Source of the DNA: Deltaproteobacteria bacterium
GTDB lineage: Bacteria; Desulfobacterota; Desulfobulbia; Desulfobulbales; Desulfocapsaceae
Assembly: GCA_021779275.1 (NCBI GenBank)
Contig: JAJYAX010000010.1
Span: 1-12,615, forward strand
Length of the DNA stretch: 12,615 nt
Direction: 5' to 3'
Numbering within the stretch: position 1 is the first letter of the stretch; each line of letters begins with the position of its first letter. Positions 6,403 through 12,615 of this stretch are shown here, one piece after another. Below the pieces are notes generated by a model. The model was not told the DNA's origin. It ran no database searches and was given only the letters and a program-made list of their open reading frames with translations. The translations under genes were made by a program, and so were the position numbers.

Positions 6403-6672
6403 TTATTTTTTGTCTTCTACGGCTTGTATCTTCGATTGCAGGGTGATCTGCTCCAGAACATGGTCGGACCGTTGTTGGTCGGTGGAAAAGTTCGTATGCA
6501 GGTAATCAGAAAAGAAAAACAGCTTAAGAATCGCAAACATCACAAACAGTTTAATCAAAATAATCTTCCAGAGCGCCTTCCCCACCGTCATCGCCCGAAA
6601 GCCATCCAGGTAAAACCGGACAACCGTTCTCTGCCACTTAAAAAATATATTGTTTTGACTATACCCGGGCAT
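6403..6672 (-). CDS. DUF4492 family small membrane protein
   Basis: 89 aa from the ATG at 6672. It is recognised as DUF4492 by the core RFYLDGFRAMTVGKALWK, then IKLFVMFAILKLFFF and LHTNFSTDQQR. One transmembrane helix spans about residues 35-54, with a charged, helical C-terminus. From memory, this family is usually encoded just before cydA in Bacteroidota and Campylobacterota, which is exactly its position here (24 bases upstream of the cydA start). A role in assembly or stability of the bd oxidase is inferred from that linkage and not established. The start is uncertain: a GTG at 6693 extends the frame by seven residues. Neither start has an ideal ribosome-binding site; a GAGG lies 11 nt before 6672. 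Confidence 0.85.
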   Translation of the reverse strand: MPGYSQNNIFFKWQRTVVRFYLDGFRAMTVGKALWKIILIKLFVMFAILKLFFFSDYLHTNFSTDQQRSDHVLEQITLQSKIQAVEDKK

Positions 6673-6764
6673 ACTCCGAAATACCTCAATCACATGTCCA
6701 TCTTCATCAGCACAAAAACCACCCTCTCTTTCGCAAGGAGATCACCGAAAAGAGAATACACTCA

Positions 6765-6792
6765 ATAATAAAGGGAATGAGCCATTTGTCAA
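6765..6792 (-). promoter_or_regulatory. Sigma-70-type promoter for the DUF4492-cydAB operon
   Basis: On the minus strand a perfect -35 TTGACA (6792-6787) is followed after 16 bases by TATTAT (6770-6765), one mismatch from the -10 consensus. The predicted start is near 6758, about 85 bases before the DUF4492 ATG. It overlaps by two bases the AT palindrome at 6791-6806. Confidence 0.55.
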
Positions 6793-6806
6793 TAATAATT
6801 ATTATT
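6791..6806. promoter_or_regulatory. 16-bp perfect AT palindrome, candidate operator
   Basis: AATAATAATTATTATT is a perfect palindrome that overlaps the edge of the predicted -35 box of the cyd operon and lies just upstream of the promoter. This is a suitable place for an operator. The base pattern loosely recalls Fur-like sites but does not match a full Fur box; the binding protein is unknown. Confidence 0.4.
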
Positions 6807-7051
6807 TGCATGTAGTATGTAACGAAATTCGTATCTTGGCTATAACTACACGATATATTTACATAACACCATGTAGTTCAAGAACGAAAGTTACAGATTT
6901 GAGTGCGGACCGGCGAAACAAGAAGGGCTCCTTGCTCTATCCTGCCATATATCTATCCTCAAATTCAAGGATGAAATTCAACACTATCGGATTGTGAGAC
7001 CTGTATCTTCTTCTTTTCACCCCGCACCCCGCCCAAGATATCGGGAACAAG
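6807..7051. other. Control region between cyd operon and nifV
   Basis: No gene is supported here. The stretch is AT-rich up to about 6900 and holds three copies of TGTAGT (plus strand at 6811 and 6872, minus strand at 6845-6850), an 8-bp exact direct repeat CATGTAGT (6809, 6870), and the dyad TACAT-N6-ATGTA (6860-6875). No perfect TGT-N10-ACA NifA site was found, although the nifV sigma-54 promoter follows. Confidence 0.4.
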
Positions 7052-7066
7052 TGGCGCAAATATTGC
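7052..7066 (+). promoter_or_regulatory. Sigma-54 (-24/-12) promoter of nifV
   Basis: TGGCGC-N5-TTGC followed by A differs from the consensus TGGCAC-N5-TTGC at one position. GG and GC are separated by the obligatory 10 bases (7053-7054 and 7065-7066). The predicted start is near 7078, 66 bases before the nifV ATG. It also shows that the open frame upstream of 7144 is not coding. Confidence 0.72.
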
Positions 7067-7143
7067 AGAAGAAAAGGCAACTCCCACGCCTCCGAGATCG
7101 TCGCAGCGGCGAACCGAGAGGGGCGCACCCTGGAAAGAAGGCC

Positions 7144-8235
7144 ATGATAGACATGAATAGACCAATGCACCTGATAGATACAACCCTGCGAGAGGGTGAG
7201 CAGACAGTGGGAATCAATTTTTCCCTCGGGCAGAAGAAGGCGATCATCGATGGTCTGGCGCTGGTTGGTGTATCGGAAATCGAGATCGGCATCGCCTCAC
7301 CGCTCGCCCGTGATCTGGATGCGATCATGGACCATTGCCGCAAACATCCCGGCCTCAGGACATCACTCTGGTGCAGATGCAAAGAAGAGGATATTTTCAC
7401 GGCAGCCGCCCTTTCCCCCGACCGGTTGTCGTTGTCCATCCCCGTGTCGGATCTGCATCTGGACCGAAAATTTGAAAAAAACAGATCCTGGGCCGAGCAG
7501 ACTATGCGGTCTGCGATCCGGCTCGCCCTGAAAAAAGGCATGGAGGTATCGGTTGGTTTTGAGGATGCAACCAGGGCCGATCCCGATTTTCTCGCCGGAA
7601 TGGCCCGTCTGGCCGAAGAGGCAGGCGCCTTTCGCATCCGGCTGGCCGACACTGTGGGCATTGGCGCCCCACTGCAGATCATGTCAATGGTCCAAGCTAT
7701 CAAGAAGTCCCTGCATACGTGCGAGGTCGCTGTCCATACCCATAATGATTTCGGCATGGCGACGGCCAATGCCATGGCGGCCCTGGACGCAGGCGCCTCC
7801 TGGGCCGACGCCACCATCCTCGGCCTGGGAGAACGTTCAGGCTGCGCCCGCCTGGAGGAACTGGCGGGTTTCCTGGGCATGATGCGTTCCTCCTCACAGC
7901 TCCGGCCTGAACACCTCAAACCTCTGGCCGGATACGTTGCCGAAATAACACATATAAAAATCAATACCTGCCGGCCCGTTATCGGCGACGGGATCTTCAC
8001 CTGTGAAACCGGCCTGCATCTGCATGGACTGCGGAAGGACCCAACCACCTATGAGCCCTATCCTCCCGAGCGGGTCGGCGGTAAAAGACACCTGATCATT
8101 GGCGCCAAATCCGGCAGAAATGCGGTAAAAGCCCGACTAGCGGAACTGGGATATGAGATAGAAGACGGCCTTCTTCTCCAAACAACGCGGGCACTGCGGG
8201 ACAGGGCATGTTTTTTTCGGCGGAACGCCCGATGA
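7144..8235 (+). CDS. nifV: Homocitrate synthase NifV
   Basis: Condenses acetyl-CoA and 2-oxoglutarate to homocitrate, the organic ligand of FeMo-co. 363 aa of the DRE-TIM metallolyase family: IDTTLREGEQT at 11-21 gives the metal-binding Asp and catalytic Arg, a VHTHNDFGMATAN segment supplies the metal-binding histidines, and GLGERSG follows. Context (nifA, nifH, sigma-54 promoter) favours NifV over isopropylmalate synthase. The frame is open 50 codons further upstream, but the sigma-54 promoter lies inside that extension. At 7144 a GGAAAG is 6 nt away; the ATG at 7153 is an alternative. The end is odd: after a run of seven T (8211-8217) the frame reads FRRNAR and stops. With one T fewer it would continue GGTPDELLTDSLLRE, which looks more like a NifV tail. 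It converges on nifA. Confidence 0.9.
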   Translation: MIDMNRPMHLIDTTLREGEQTVGINFSLGQKKAIIDGLALVGVSEIEIGIASPLARDLDAIMDHCRKHPGLRTSLWCRCKEEDIFTAAALSPDRLSLSIPVSDLHLDRKFEKNRSWAEQTMRSAIRLALKKGMEVSVGFEDATRADPDFLAGMARLAEEAGAFRIRLADTVGIGAPLQIMSMVQAIKKSLHTCEVAVHTHNDFGMATANAMAALDAGASWADATILGLGERSGCARLEELAGFLGMMRSSSQLRPEHLKPLAGYVAEITHIKINTCRPVIGDGIFTCETGLHLHGLRKDPTTYEPYPPERVGGKRHLIIGAKSGRNAVKARLAELGYEIEDGLLLQTTRALRDRACFFRRNAR

Positions 8236-8244
8236 ACTTCTGAC

Positions 8245-8280
8245 CGACAGTCTCCTGAGGGAATCAACAGGAGACTGTCG
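8245..8280. terminator. Bidirectional hairpin between nifV and nifA
   Basis: CGACAGTCTCCTG (8245-8257) and CAGGAGACTGTCG (8268-8280) are perfect inverted repeats with a 10-nt loop. It lies 9 bases after the nifV stop and 2 bases before the nifA stop, the usual position of a terminator shared by converging genes. No T-tract follows on either strand, so termination may be imperfect or Rho-assisted. Confidence 0.65.
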
Positions 8281-8282
8281 CA

Positions 8283-9875
8283 TCAGTATATCTCGTACCG
8301 TGAAAGATTATATTTTCTGATCCGGTACCCCATCTGCCTCGGAGTCAGCCCCAGGGCTCTGGCCGCCCTCACCTGCACCCAGCCATGGCGCTTCAAGGCC
8401 GCCTCAACCTCGTCCTTTTCAATATCATGCAAGGATTTCCTCTCCTGCCTTTCACCTGCCGGGACCTCCACGGAATTTTTTTTGGTTTCCTCCGGACGTT
8501 CGCGGACAGAACCCAGGATATCCGGTGTCAGGTCAGCCAGGGTCAACCGCTCGCTCTCCGCCAGGATCACCATCCGTTCCACAAGGTTCTGCATCTCCCG
8601 GACATTCCCCGGCCATGGATAGGAGACCAAGAAATCCAGGAGCTCCGACGTCAGGCTCAATTTTTTGGCATTCCGCTCATTGCTCATCCCGAGAAAATGG
8701 TTGAAAAGGACGGGGATATCCTCCCTTCTTTCTCTCAATGGCGGCAGAATGATCGGCACCACATTTAGCCGGTAATAGAGATCCGCCCGGAATTGACCCC
8801 TGGCCACAGCCTTTTCAAGGCTGACATTGGTGGCGGCGATAATCCGGACATCGACATCAAAGGTCTTGCTGCCCCCGATCCGCTCAAACTGCTTCTCCTG
8901 GAGCACACGCAGCATTTTTGCCTGCAGGGCCAGCGGCATCTCCCCTATTTCATCCAAAAAAATGGTCCCGTTGTCGGCAAGTTCAAACCGGCCTGTCCGC
9001 GTTGCGTGAGCCCCGGTAAAGGCGCCACGTTCATGGCCGAACAACTCGCTTTCGAGCAAGGTCTCGGGCAGGGCGGCACAGTTGACTTTTACGAAGGGCT
9101 TCTCTTTCCGGTTACCCGCCTCATGGATGGCCCTGGCCACCAGCTCTTTGCCGGTCCCCGACTCTCCCAGAAGCAGAACCGTCACACTGCTTGGAGCGAT
9201 TTTTGATATAATACTGAATACATCCTGCATCGGCTTGGAATGACCGATGATGAAATGACCATCATGAAGGTTATGCAATTTAGCCTTCAGGGACCTGTTT
9301 TCCTCCAACAGCATTTCTTCCTTTTTACGAATGGCCGTATGCAGGGCGAGAAACTGTGAGATCAGGGTCGACAGGACCGTCAGGAAGCGGATATCCTCCT
9401 CGAAGGAGACCTCCGGACCAAACAGCCGATCCACCGTCAAAACCCCGGCCGGCTCTCCCTTCACCAGGACAGGCACCCCGAGAAAGGACATCTTCGTTTT
9501 ACTGATTTGAGAACGCGCCCCGGTACGATTCAGGAAAAGCGGCTCGCTATGGATATCAGGAACGACAAACGGAGATCGCGTCTGAAAGATCTGGCCGCAG
9601 ATACCCTCATTGGGTTTATAGACCCCCCGCATTTCTTCGGTCTCAGACAGGCCGCACGAGGCCTTGATGGTCAGACACTGCGTCTTTTCATCAAGCAGGA
9701 GCAAGGTCGCCCGTTCCATCCGCAATGTATCATGCAGCACCTTTAATATATTGGTGAGGGTTGTTTCCAGATGAGCCGCAGCGCCTATCAGTTCCGTTAT
9801 TCTATGCAGGGCCAGGAGCTCAAGCCCCTCGGTCAACCGGCCGGGGTGTGAGAGAGTATTTATTGGATTCTCCAT
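8283..9875 (-). CDS. nifA: Nif-specific sigma-54 transcription activator NifA
   Basis: 530 aa bacterial enhancer-binding protein that activates nif promoters with RNA polymerase-sigma54. Order: N-terminal GAF domain (about 20-180), helical linker (181-205), AAA+ domain (about 208-440) and C-terminal Fis-type helix-turn-helix (about 487-525, with [15 protein letters not shown]). The AAA+ domain shows Walker A GESGTGKE (237-244), the sigma-54-contacting GAFTGA loop (284-289), Walker B TIFLDE (304-309) and arginine-finger region RADLYYRL (363-370). The linker at 456-485 has no cysteine, so the Cys motif of oxygen-sensitive rhizobial NifA is absent. No nifL is next to it. The ATG at 9875 has GGAGG 7 nt upstream. 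It is transcribed away from nifH across a 670-bp control region. How its activity is regulated cannot be read from the sequence; the GAF domain is the likely sensor. Confidence 0.93.
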   Translation of the reverse strand: MENPINTLSHPGRLTEGLELLALHRITELIGAAAHLETTLTNILKVLHDTLRMERATLLLLDEKTQCLTIKASCGLSETEEMRGVYKPNEGICGQIFQTRSPFVVPDIHSEPLFLNRTGARSQISKTKMSFLGVPVLVKGEPAGVLTVDRLFGPEVSFEEDIRFLTVLSTLISQFLALHTAIRKKEEMLLEENRSLKAKLHNLHDGHFIIGHSKPMQDVFSIISKIAPSSVTVLLLGESGTGKELVARAIHEAGNRKEKPFVKVNCAALPETLLESELFGHERGAFTGAHATRTGRFELADNGTIFLDEIGEMPLALQAKMLRVLQEKQFERIGGSKTFDVDVRIIAATNVSLEKAVARGQFRADLYYRLNVVPIILPPLRERREDIPVLFNHFLGMSNERNAKKLSLTSELLDFLVSYPWPGNVREMQNLVERMVILAESERLTLADLTPDILGSVRERPEETKKNSVEVPAGERQERKSLHDIEKDEVEAALKRHGWVQVRAARALGLTPRQMGYRIRKYNLSRYEIY

Positions 9876-10267
9876 TGCTTTTCCTCCGGATCAGCATTGA
9901 AAACCAGCGACAATTCAATCGCAGCATCTTTTTGAACAATGACGAAGAGGTATTTCAAGAAGATTATAATGGTCACATTAGATTTTAAATGAATGAATTA
10001 GGCTATAACACATTCTAACTTGCAATTATTGGTCCTGATATTTGTCATTCTTCCAGGTTACTGAAAAAGCAGGCGAATCTAAAAAAACACCCCACAGCTA
10101 CAGTTCCGATTTTGTACATTTATGGAATATGCACATTGTCGCATAAACAAATGTTTACAATATTGTCATTTTTCCGAAACAAGGTCGCGCCATCTTCTTT
10201 CTGTCGATCTTTCCTGCCGTTTCCTCCTCGCCCCTGTCGAACGGACGAACGAACAAACCATTCTGTC
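9876..10267. other. nifA-proximal half of the nifA-nifH spacer
   Basis: No gene is supported. On the minus strand a perfect TATAAT (9968-9963) could be the -10 of a nifA promoter, though its -35 is poor. A weak -24/-12-like element GG-N10-GC (10035-10022, minus strand, with TTGCA) also points to nifA. TGTCG occurs at 10137, 10202 and 10235, and a tetranucleotide-like run of GAAC variants lies at 10239-10258. Confidence 0.35.
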
Positions 10268-10315
10268 GCCATCAGTTCATTTTTGTAGCATTTGCGACAA
10301 AAATGAACTGATGGC
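10268..10315. repeat. Perfect 19-bp-arm inverted repeat centred on the NifA site
   Basis: Arms gccatcagttcatttttgt (10268-10286) and acaaaaatgaactgatggc (10297-10315) are exact reverse complements, separated by 10 nt. The inner ends of the arms are the TGT and ACA of the NifA recognition sequence, so the dyad is an outward extension of that site. It could also form a hairpin or cruciform. Confidence 0.9.
10284..10299 (+). promoter_or_regulatory. NifA upstream activating sequence
   Basis: TGT-AGCATTTGCG-ACA matches the NifA consensus TGT-N10-ACA exactly. Its centre is about 133 bases upstream of the predicted nifH start, a typical enhancer distance, and the AT-rich DNA between it and the promoter could bend. 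It is the only exact match I found in the nifA-nifH spacer. Confidence 0.82.
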
Positions 10316-10386
10316 AGCTAGTGTCAAATAATTATCATTTTTGTGTTTTATTTACATAAGATAACTTCTTTATTGGATTAAATTAA

Positions 10387-11376
<990 letters not shown>

Positions 11377-11407
11377 TCGATAGAAACCAGAAAAAGGAGA
11401 TGCAACA

Positions 11408-11758
11408 ATGATGATTATGATCAGAGCAATAATCCGGCCGGAAAAGGCAGACGATGTCCTGGCGGCCCTTATGGATGCAGGATTCCCGGCGGTTACAAAA
11501 TATTCGGTGGCCGGACGCGGTAAACAGCGCGGTATTAAAATCGGGGCGATAACCTATGACGAACTGCCGAAGACCATGCTGCTCAGTGTCGTCAAGGAGG
11601 AAGACAAGGATTTTGTCATCGAAACCATCATGACTGCCGCCAGGACCCCGGGCAAAGGGGCCTTCGGCGACGGCAAGATCTTCGTTTCCGCCGTCCAGGA
11701 TGTCTACACCATCAGCTCCGGTGTCAAAGAGACCGGACCCGAGGGAGGGAAGGCATGA
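11408..11758 (+). CDS. nifI1: PII-family nitrogenase regulator NifI1
   Basis: 116 aa GlnB-like protein. In methanogens, NifI1 and NifI2 form a complex that binds the nitrogenase MoFe protein and switches off activity when ammonium is added, with 2-oxoglutarate and ATP relieving it. The N-terminal strand MIRAIIRPEKADDVLAAL is PII-like. The T-loop region (about 37-54, AGRGKQRGIKIGAITYDELPK without the uridylylation context of GlnB) is of NifI1 type. The C-terminal GKGAFGDGKIFVS (83-95) is the PII nucleotide-binding motif. AAGGAG precedes the ATG at 11408 by about 8 nt; the second ATG at 11411 cannot be ruled out. Its stop overlaps the nifI2 start (ATGA), implying coupled translation and balanced subunits. 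Position between nifH and nifD is the classical one. Confidence 0.95.
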   Translation: MMIMIRAIIRPEKADDVLAALMDAGFPAVTKYSVAGRGKQRGIKIGAITYDELPKTMLLSVVKEEDKDFVIETIMTAARTPGKGAFGDGKIFVSAVQDVYTISSGVKETGPEGGKA

Positions 11759-12129
11759 AAGAAGTGATCGCGATTGTGCGAATGAATATGATGAACAAGA
11801 CCAAGATAGCCCTGACAGAGGCCGGCGTGGATGCGTTTTTCGCTCATGAGGCGCAGGGTCGCGGCAAAGGTTTTGTCAATCCTCAGGTCCTGACCGGGGC
11901 TAAAGAGGGATACGAAGAGGCGGCCGCCCTCCTTGGACAAAAGGGGGCTCTCTATGCCAAAAGAATGCTGACCATCGTGGTTAAAGACAACATGGTCGAC
12001 GATGTGGTCCAGACGATTATCGAAACCAACCAGACAGGCAAACCCGGAGACGGCAAGATATTTGTGCTGCCGGTGGGAGACGCCGTTCGCGTCCGTACAG
12101 GCGAAAAAGGCGAAAAATCCATAGTATAA
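11755..12129 (+). CDS. nifI2: PII-family nitrogenase regulator NifI2
   Basis: 124 aa GlnB-like partner of NifI1 in post-translational nitrogenase switch-off. The N-terminus MKEVIAIVRMNMMNKTK is PII-like. The T-loop region is longer than in NifI1 (about 34-70, QGRGKGF through LLGQKGALYAKRML), which is diagnostic for NifI2. GKPGDGKIFVLPV (95-107) is the conserved nucleotide-binding segment. It overlaps nifI1 by four bases; a purine-rich GGAGGGAAGG just upstream of the ATG can serve as ribosome-binding site. A 19-base gap leads to nifD. No uridylylatable GlnB tyrosine loop is seen, in line with direct binding of 2-oxoglutarate and ATP as the control in characterised NifI proteins. Confidence 0.95.
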   Translation: MKEVIAIVRMNMMNKTKIALTEAGVDAFFAHEAQGRGKGFVNPQVLTGAKEGYEEAAALLGQKGALYAKRMLTIVVKDNMVDDVVQTIIETNQTGKPGDGKIFVLPVGDAVRVRTGEKGEKSIV

Positions 12130-12148
12130 ACTCCCCAGGAGATATGTG

Positions 12149-12615
12149 ATGGCAAGAACAAAGAGAAAACTGGTGCAGTGGGAGCCCACCGACATCAAGG
12201 CGGAACTTCTGACGAAATACCCGCCCAAGGTGGCCCGCAAACGCGCCAAACAGATAATGATCAACGAGGCCCTGGAAAACACGACTCCGGAGATCGTCGC
12301 CAACGTCCGGACCATCCCCGGCATCATCACCATGCGCGGCTGCACCTACGCCGGCTGCAAGGGCGTGATCATGGGACCGACCAGTGATATCGTCAATCTG
12401 GTGCATGGACCGATAGGGTGCAGTTTTTACGCCTGGCTGACCAGAAGGAATCAGACCTCGGCGTCCGGCGAGAAGAATGAAAACTTCATCCCCTATGCCA
12501 TGTCCACCGACATGCAGGATTCCGACATCATCTTCGGCGGCGAGAAGAAACTGGAGGCGGCCATCCAGGAGGCCTATGACCTCTTTCACCCCAAGGGCAT
12601 CGCGATTTTCGCCAC
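12149..12615 (+). CDS. nifD: Nitrogenase MoFe protein alpha chain, N-terminal part
   Basis: First 155 codons, cut by the right edge of the window. NifD with NifK forms the MoFe protein that reduces N2 at FeMo-co. P-cluster cysteines are in place: C65 in RGCTYAGCKGV and C91 in GPIGCSFYAW (equivalent to Azotobacter C62 and C88). An additional cysteine, C70, replaces the serine found at that place in Azotobacter. The Lys/Arg-rich N-terminus (MARTKRKLVQWEP) and the NENFIPYAMSTDMQDSDIIFGGEKKL segment agree with the NifD type that goes with nifI genes in anaerobes, rather than the Azotobacter type. AGGAG lies 7 nt before the ATG at 12149. The FeMo-co ligands lie beyond the window, so Mo dependence is inferred from the operon and nifV. 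Confidence 0.96.
   Translation, partial: MARTKRKLVQWEPTDIKAELLTKYPPKVARKRAKQIMINEALENTTPEIVANVRTIPGIITMRGCTYAGCKGVIMGPTSDIVNLVHGPIGCSFYAWLTRRNQTSASGEKNENFIPYAMSTDMQDSDIIFGGEKKLEAAIQEAYDLFHPKGIAIFA

Noticed and set aside
6994..7143. 50-codon upstream extension of nifV
   Set aside because: It contains the sigma-54 promoter and its translation is Arg/Pro-rich and unlike any NifV N-terminus.
7017..8048. Minus-strand 343-codon frame antisense to nifV
   Set aside because: A mirror of the nifV coding frame; Arg/Ser-rich, with no domain and no start signals.
10022..10035. Sigma-54-like GG-N10-GC on the minus strand ahead of nifA
   Set aside because: Only GG, GC and the TTGCA part fit; three of six bases in the -24 box disagree. 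It is mentioned within the spacer but not called as a promoter.
10239..10258. Short tandem run of GAAC-like tetranucleotides
   Set aside because: Five imperfect units only; too short to be a meaningful repeat array.
10122..10331. Plus-strand 69-codon frame in the nifA-nifH spacer
   Set aside because: It crosses the NifA site and palindrome, has no ribosome-binding site and no recognisable motif.

Overview
The window looks like chromosomal DNA of an anaerobic, diazotrophic bacterium, most likely a Desulfobacterota (sulfate-reducer-type) lineage. This is inferred from gene content: a nifH-nifI1-nifI2-nifD order together with a sigma-54/NifA control layer, small SAP-like cysteine-motif proteins of a kind I associate with deltaproteobacteria, and a bd oxidase operon that starts with a DUF4492 gene. 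No rRNA, tRNA, IS element, transposase or CRISPR array was seen.

Left part (1-3050, all on the minus strand). The window opens inside the 5' end of a tolB-like gene. Upstream of it are two small heat-shock protein genes arranged as an operon. Before those comes a compact run of four genes: a short SAP-like/cysteine-motif protein, a 66-residue unknown, a response regulator with a cysteine-rich tail, and a second SAP-like protein fused to a coiled coil. The whole arm looks like a stress or protein-quality locus. Bases 3051-3594 hold no convincing gene but contain a perfect 13-bp hairpin.

Middle (3595-6792, minus strand). A cytochrome bd quinol oxidase operon: DUF4492 small membrane protein, cydA, cydB, and an unlisted 30-residue single-helix ORF just after cydB that is a good candidate for a CydX/CydS-type third subunit. 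A TTGACA/TATTAT promoter abutting a 16-bp AT palindrome lies upstream of it.

Right part (7052-12615). nifV (homocitrate synthase, plus strand) has its own -24/-12 promoter and converges on nifA (minus strand) across a 13-bp hairpin. nifA is divergent from nifH-nifI1-nifI2-nifD (plus strand; nifD is cut by the window end). The 670-bp nifA-nifH spacer carries a perfect sigma-54 promoter and a NifA upstream activating sequence that sits at the exact centre of a perfect 19-bp-arm palindrome.

How it fits together (inference): NifA with RNA polymerase-sigma54 would switch on nifH and nifV. NifI1/NifI2 would switch nitrogenase activity off post-translationally when fixed nitrogen appears. NifV supplies homocitrate for FeMo-co. 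The neighbouring bd oxidase could scavenge oxygen and protect the nitrogenase. Oddities worth checking are a likely homopolymer frameshift at the nifV 3' end, a response-regulator receiver that seems to lack about seven residues, and the cydX-like microgene.
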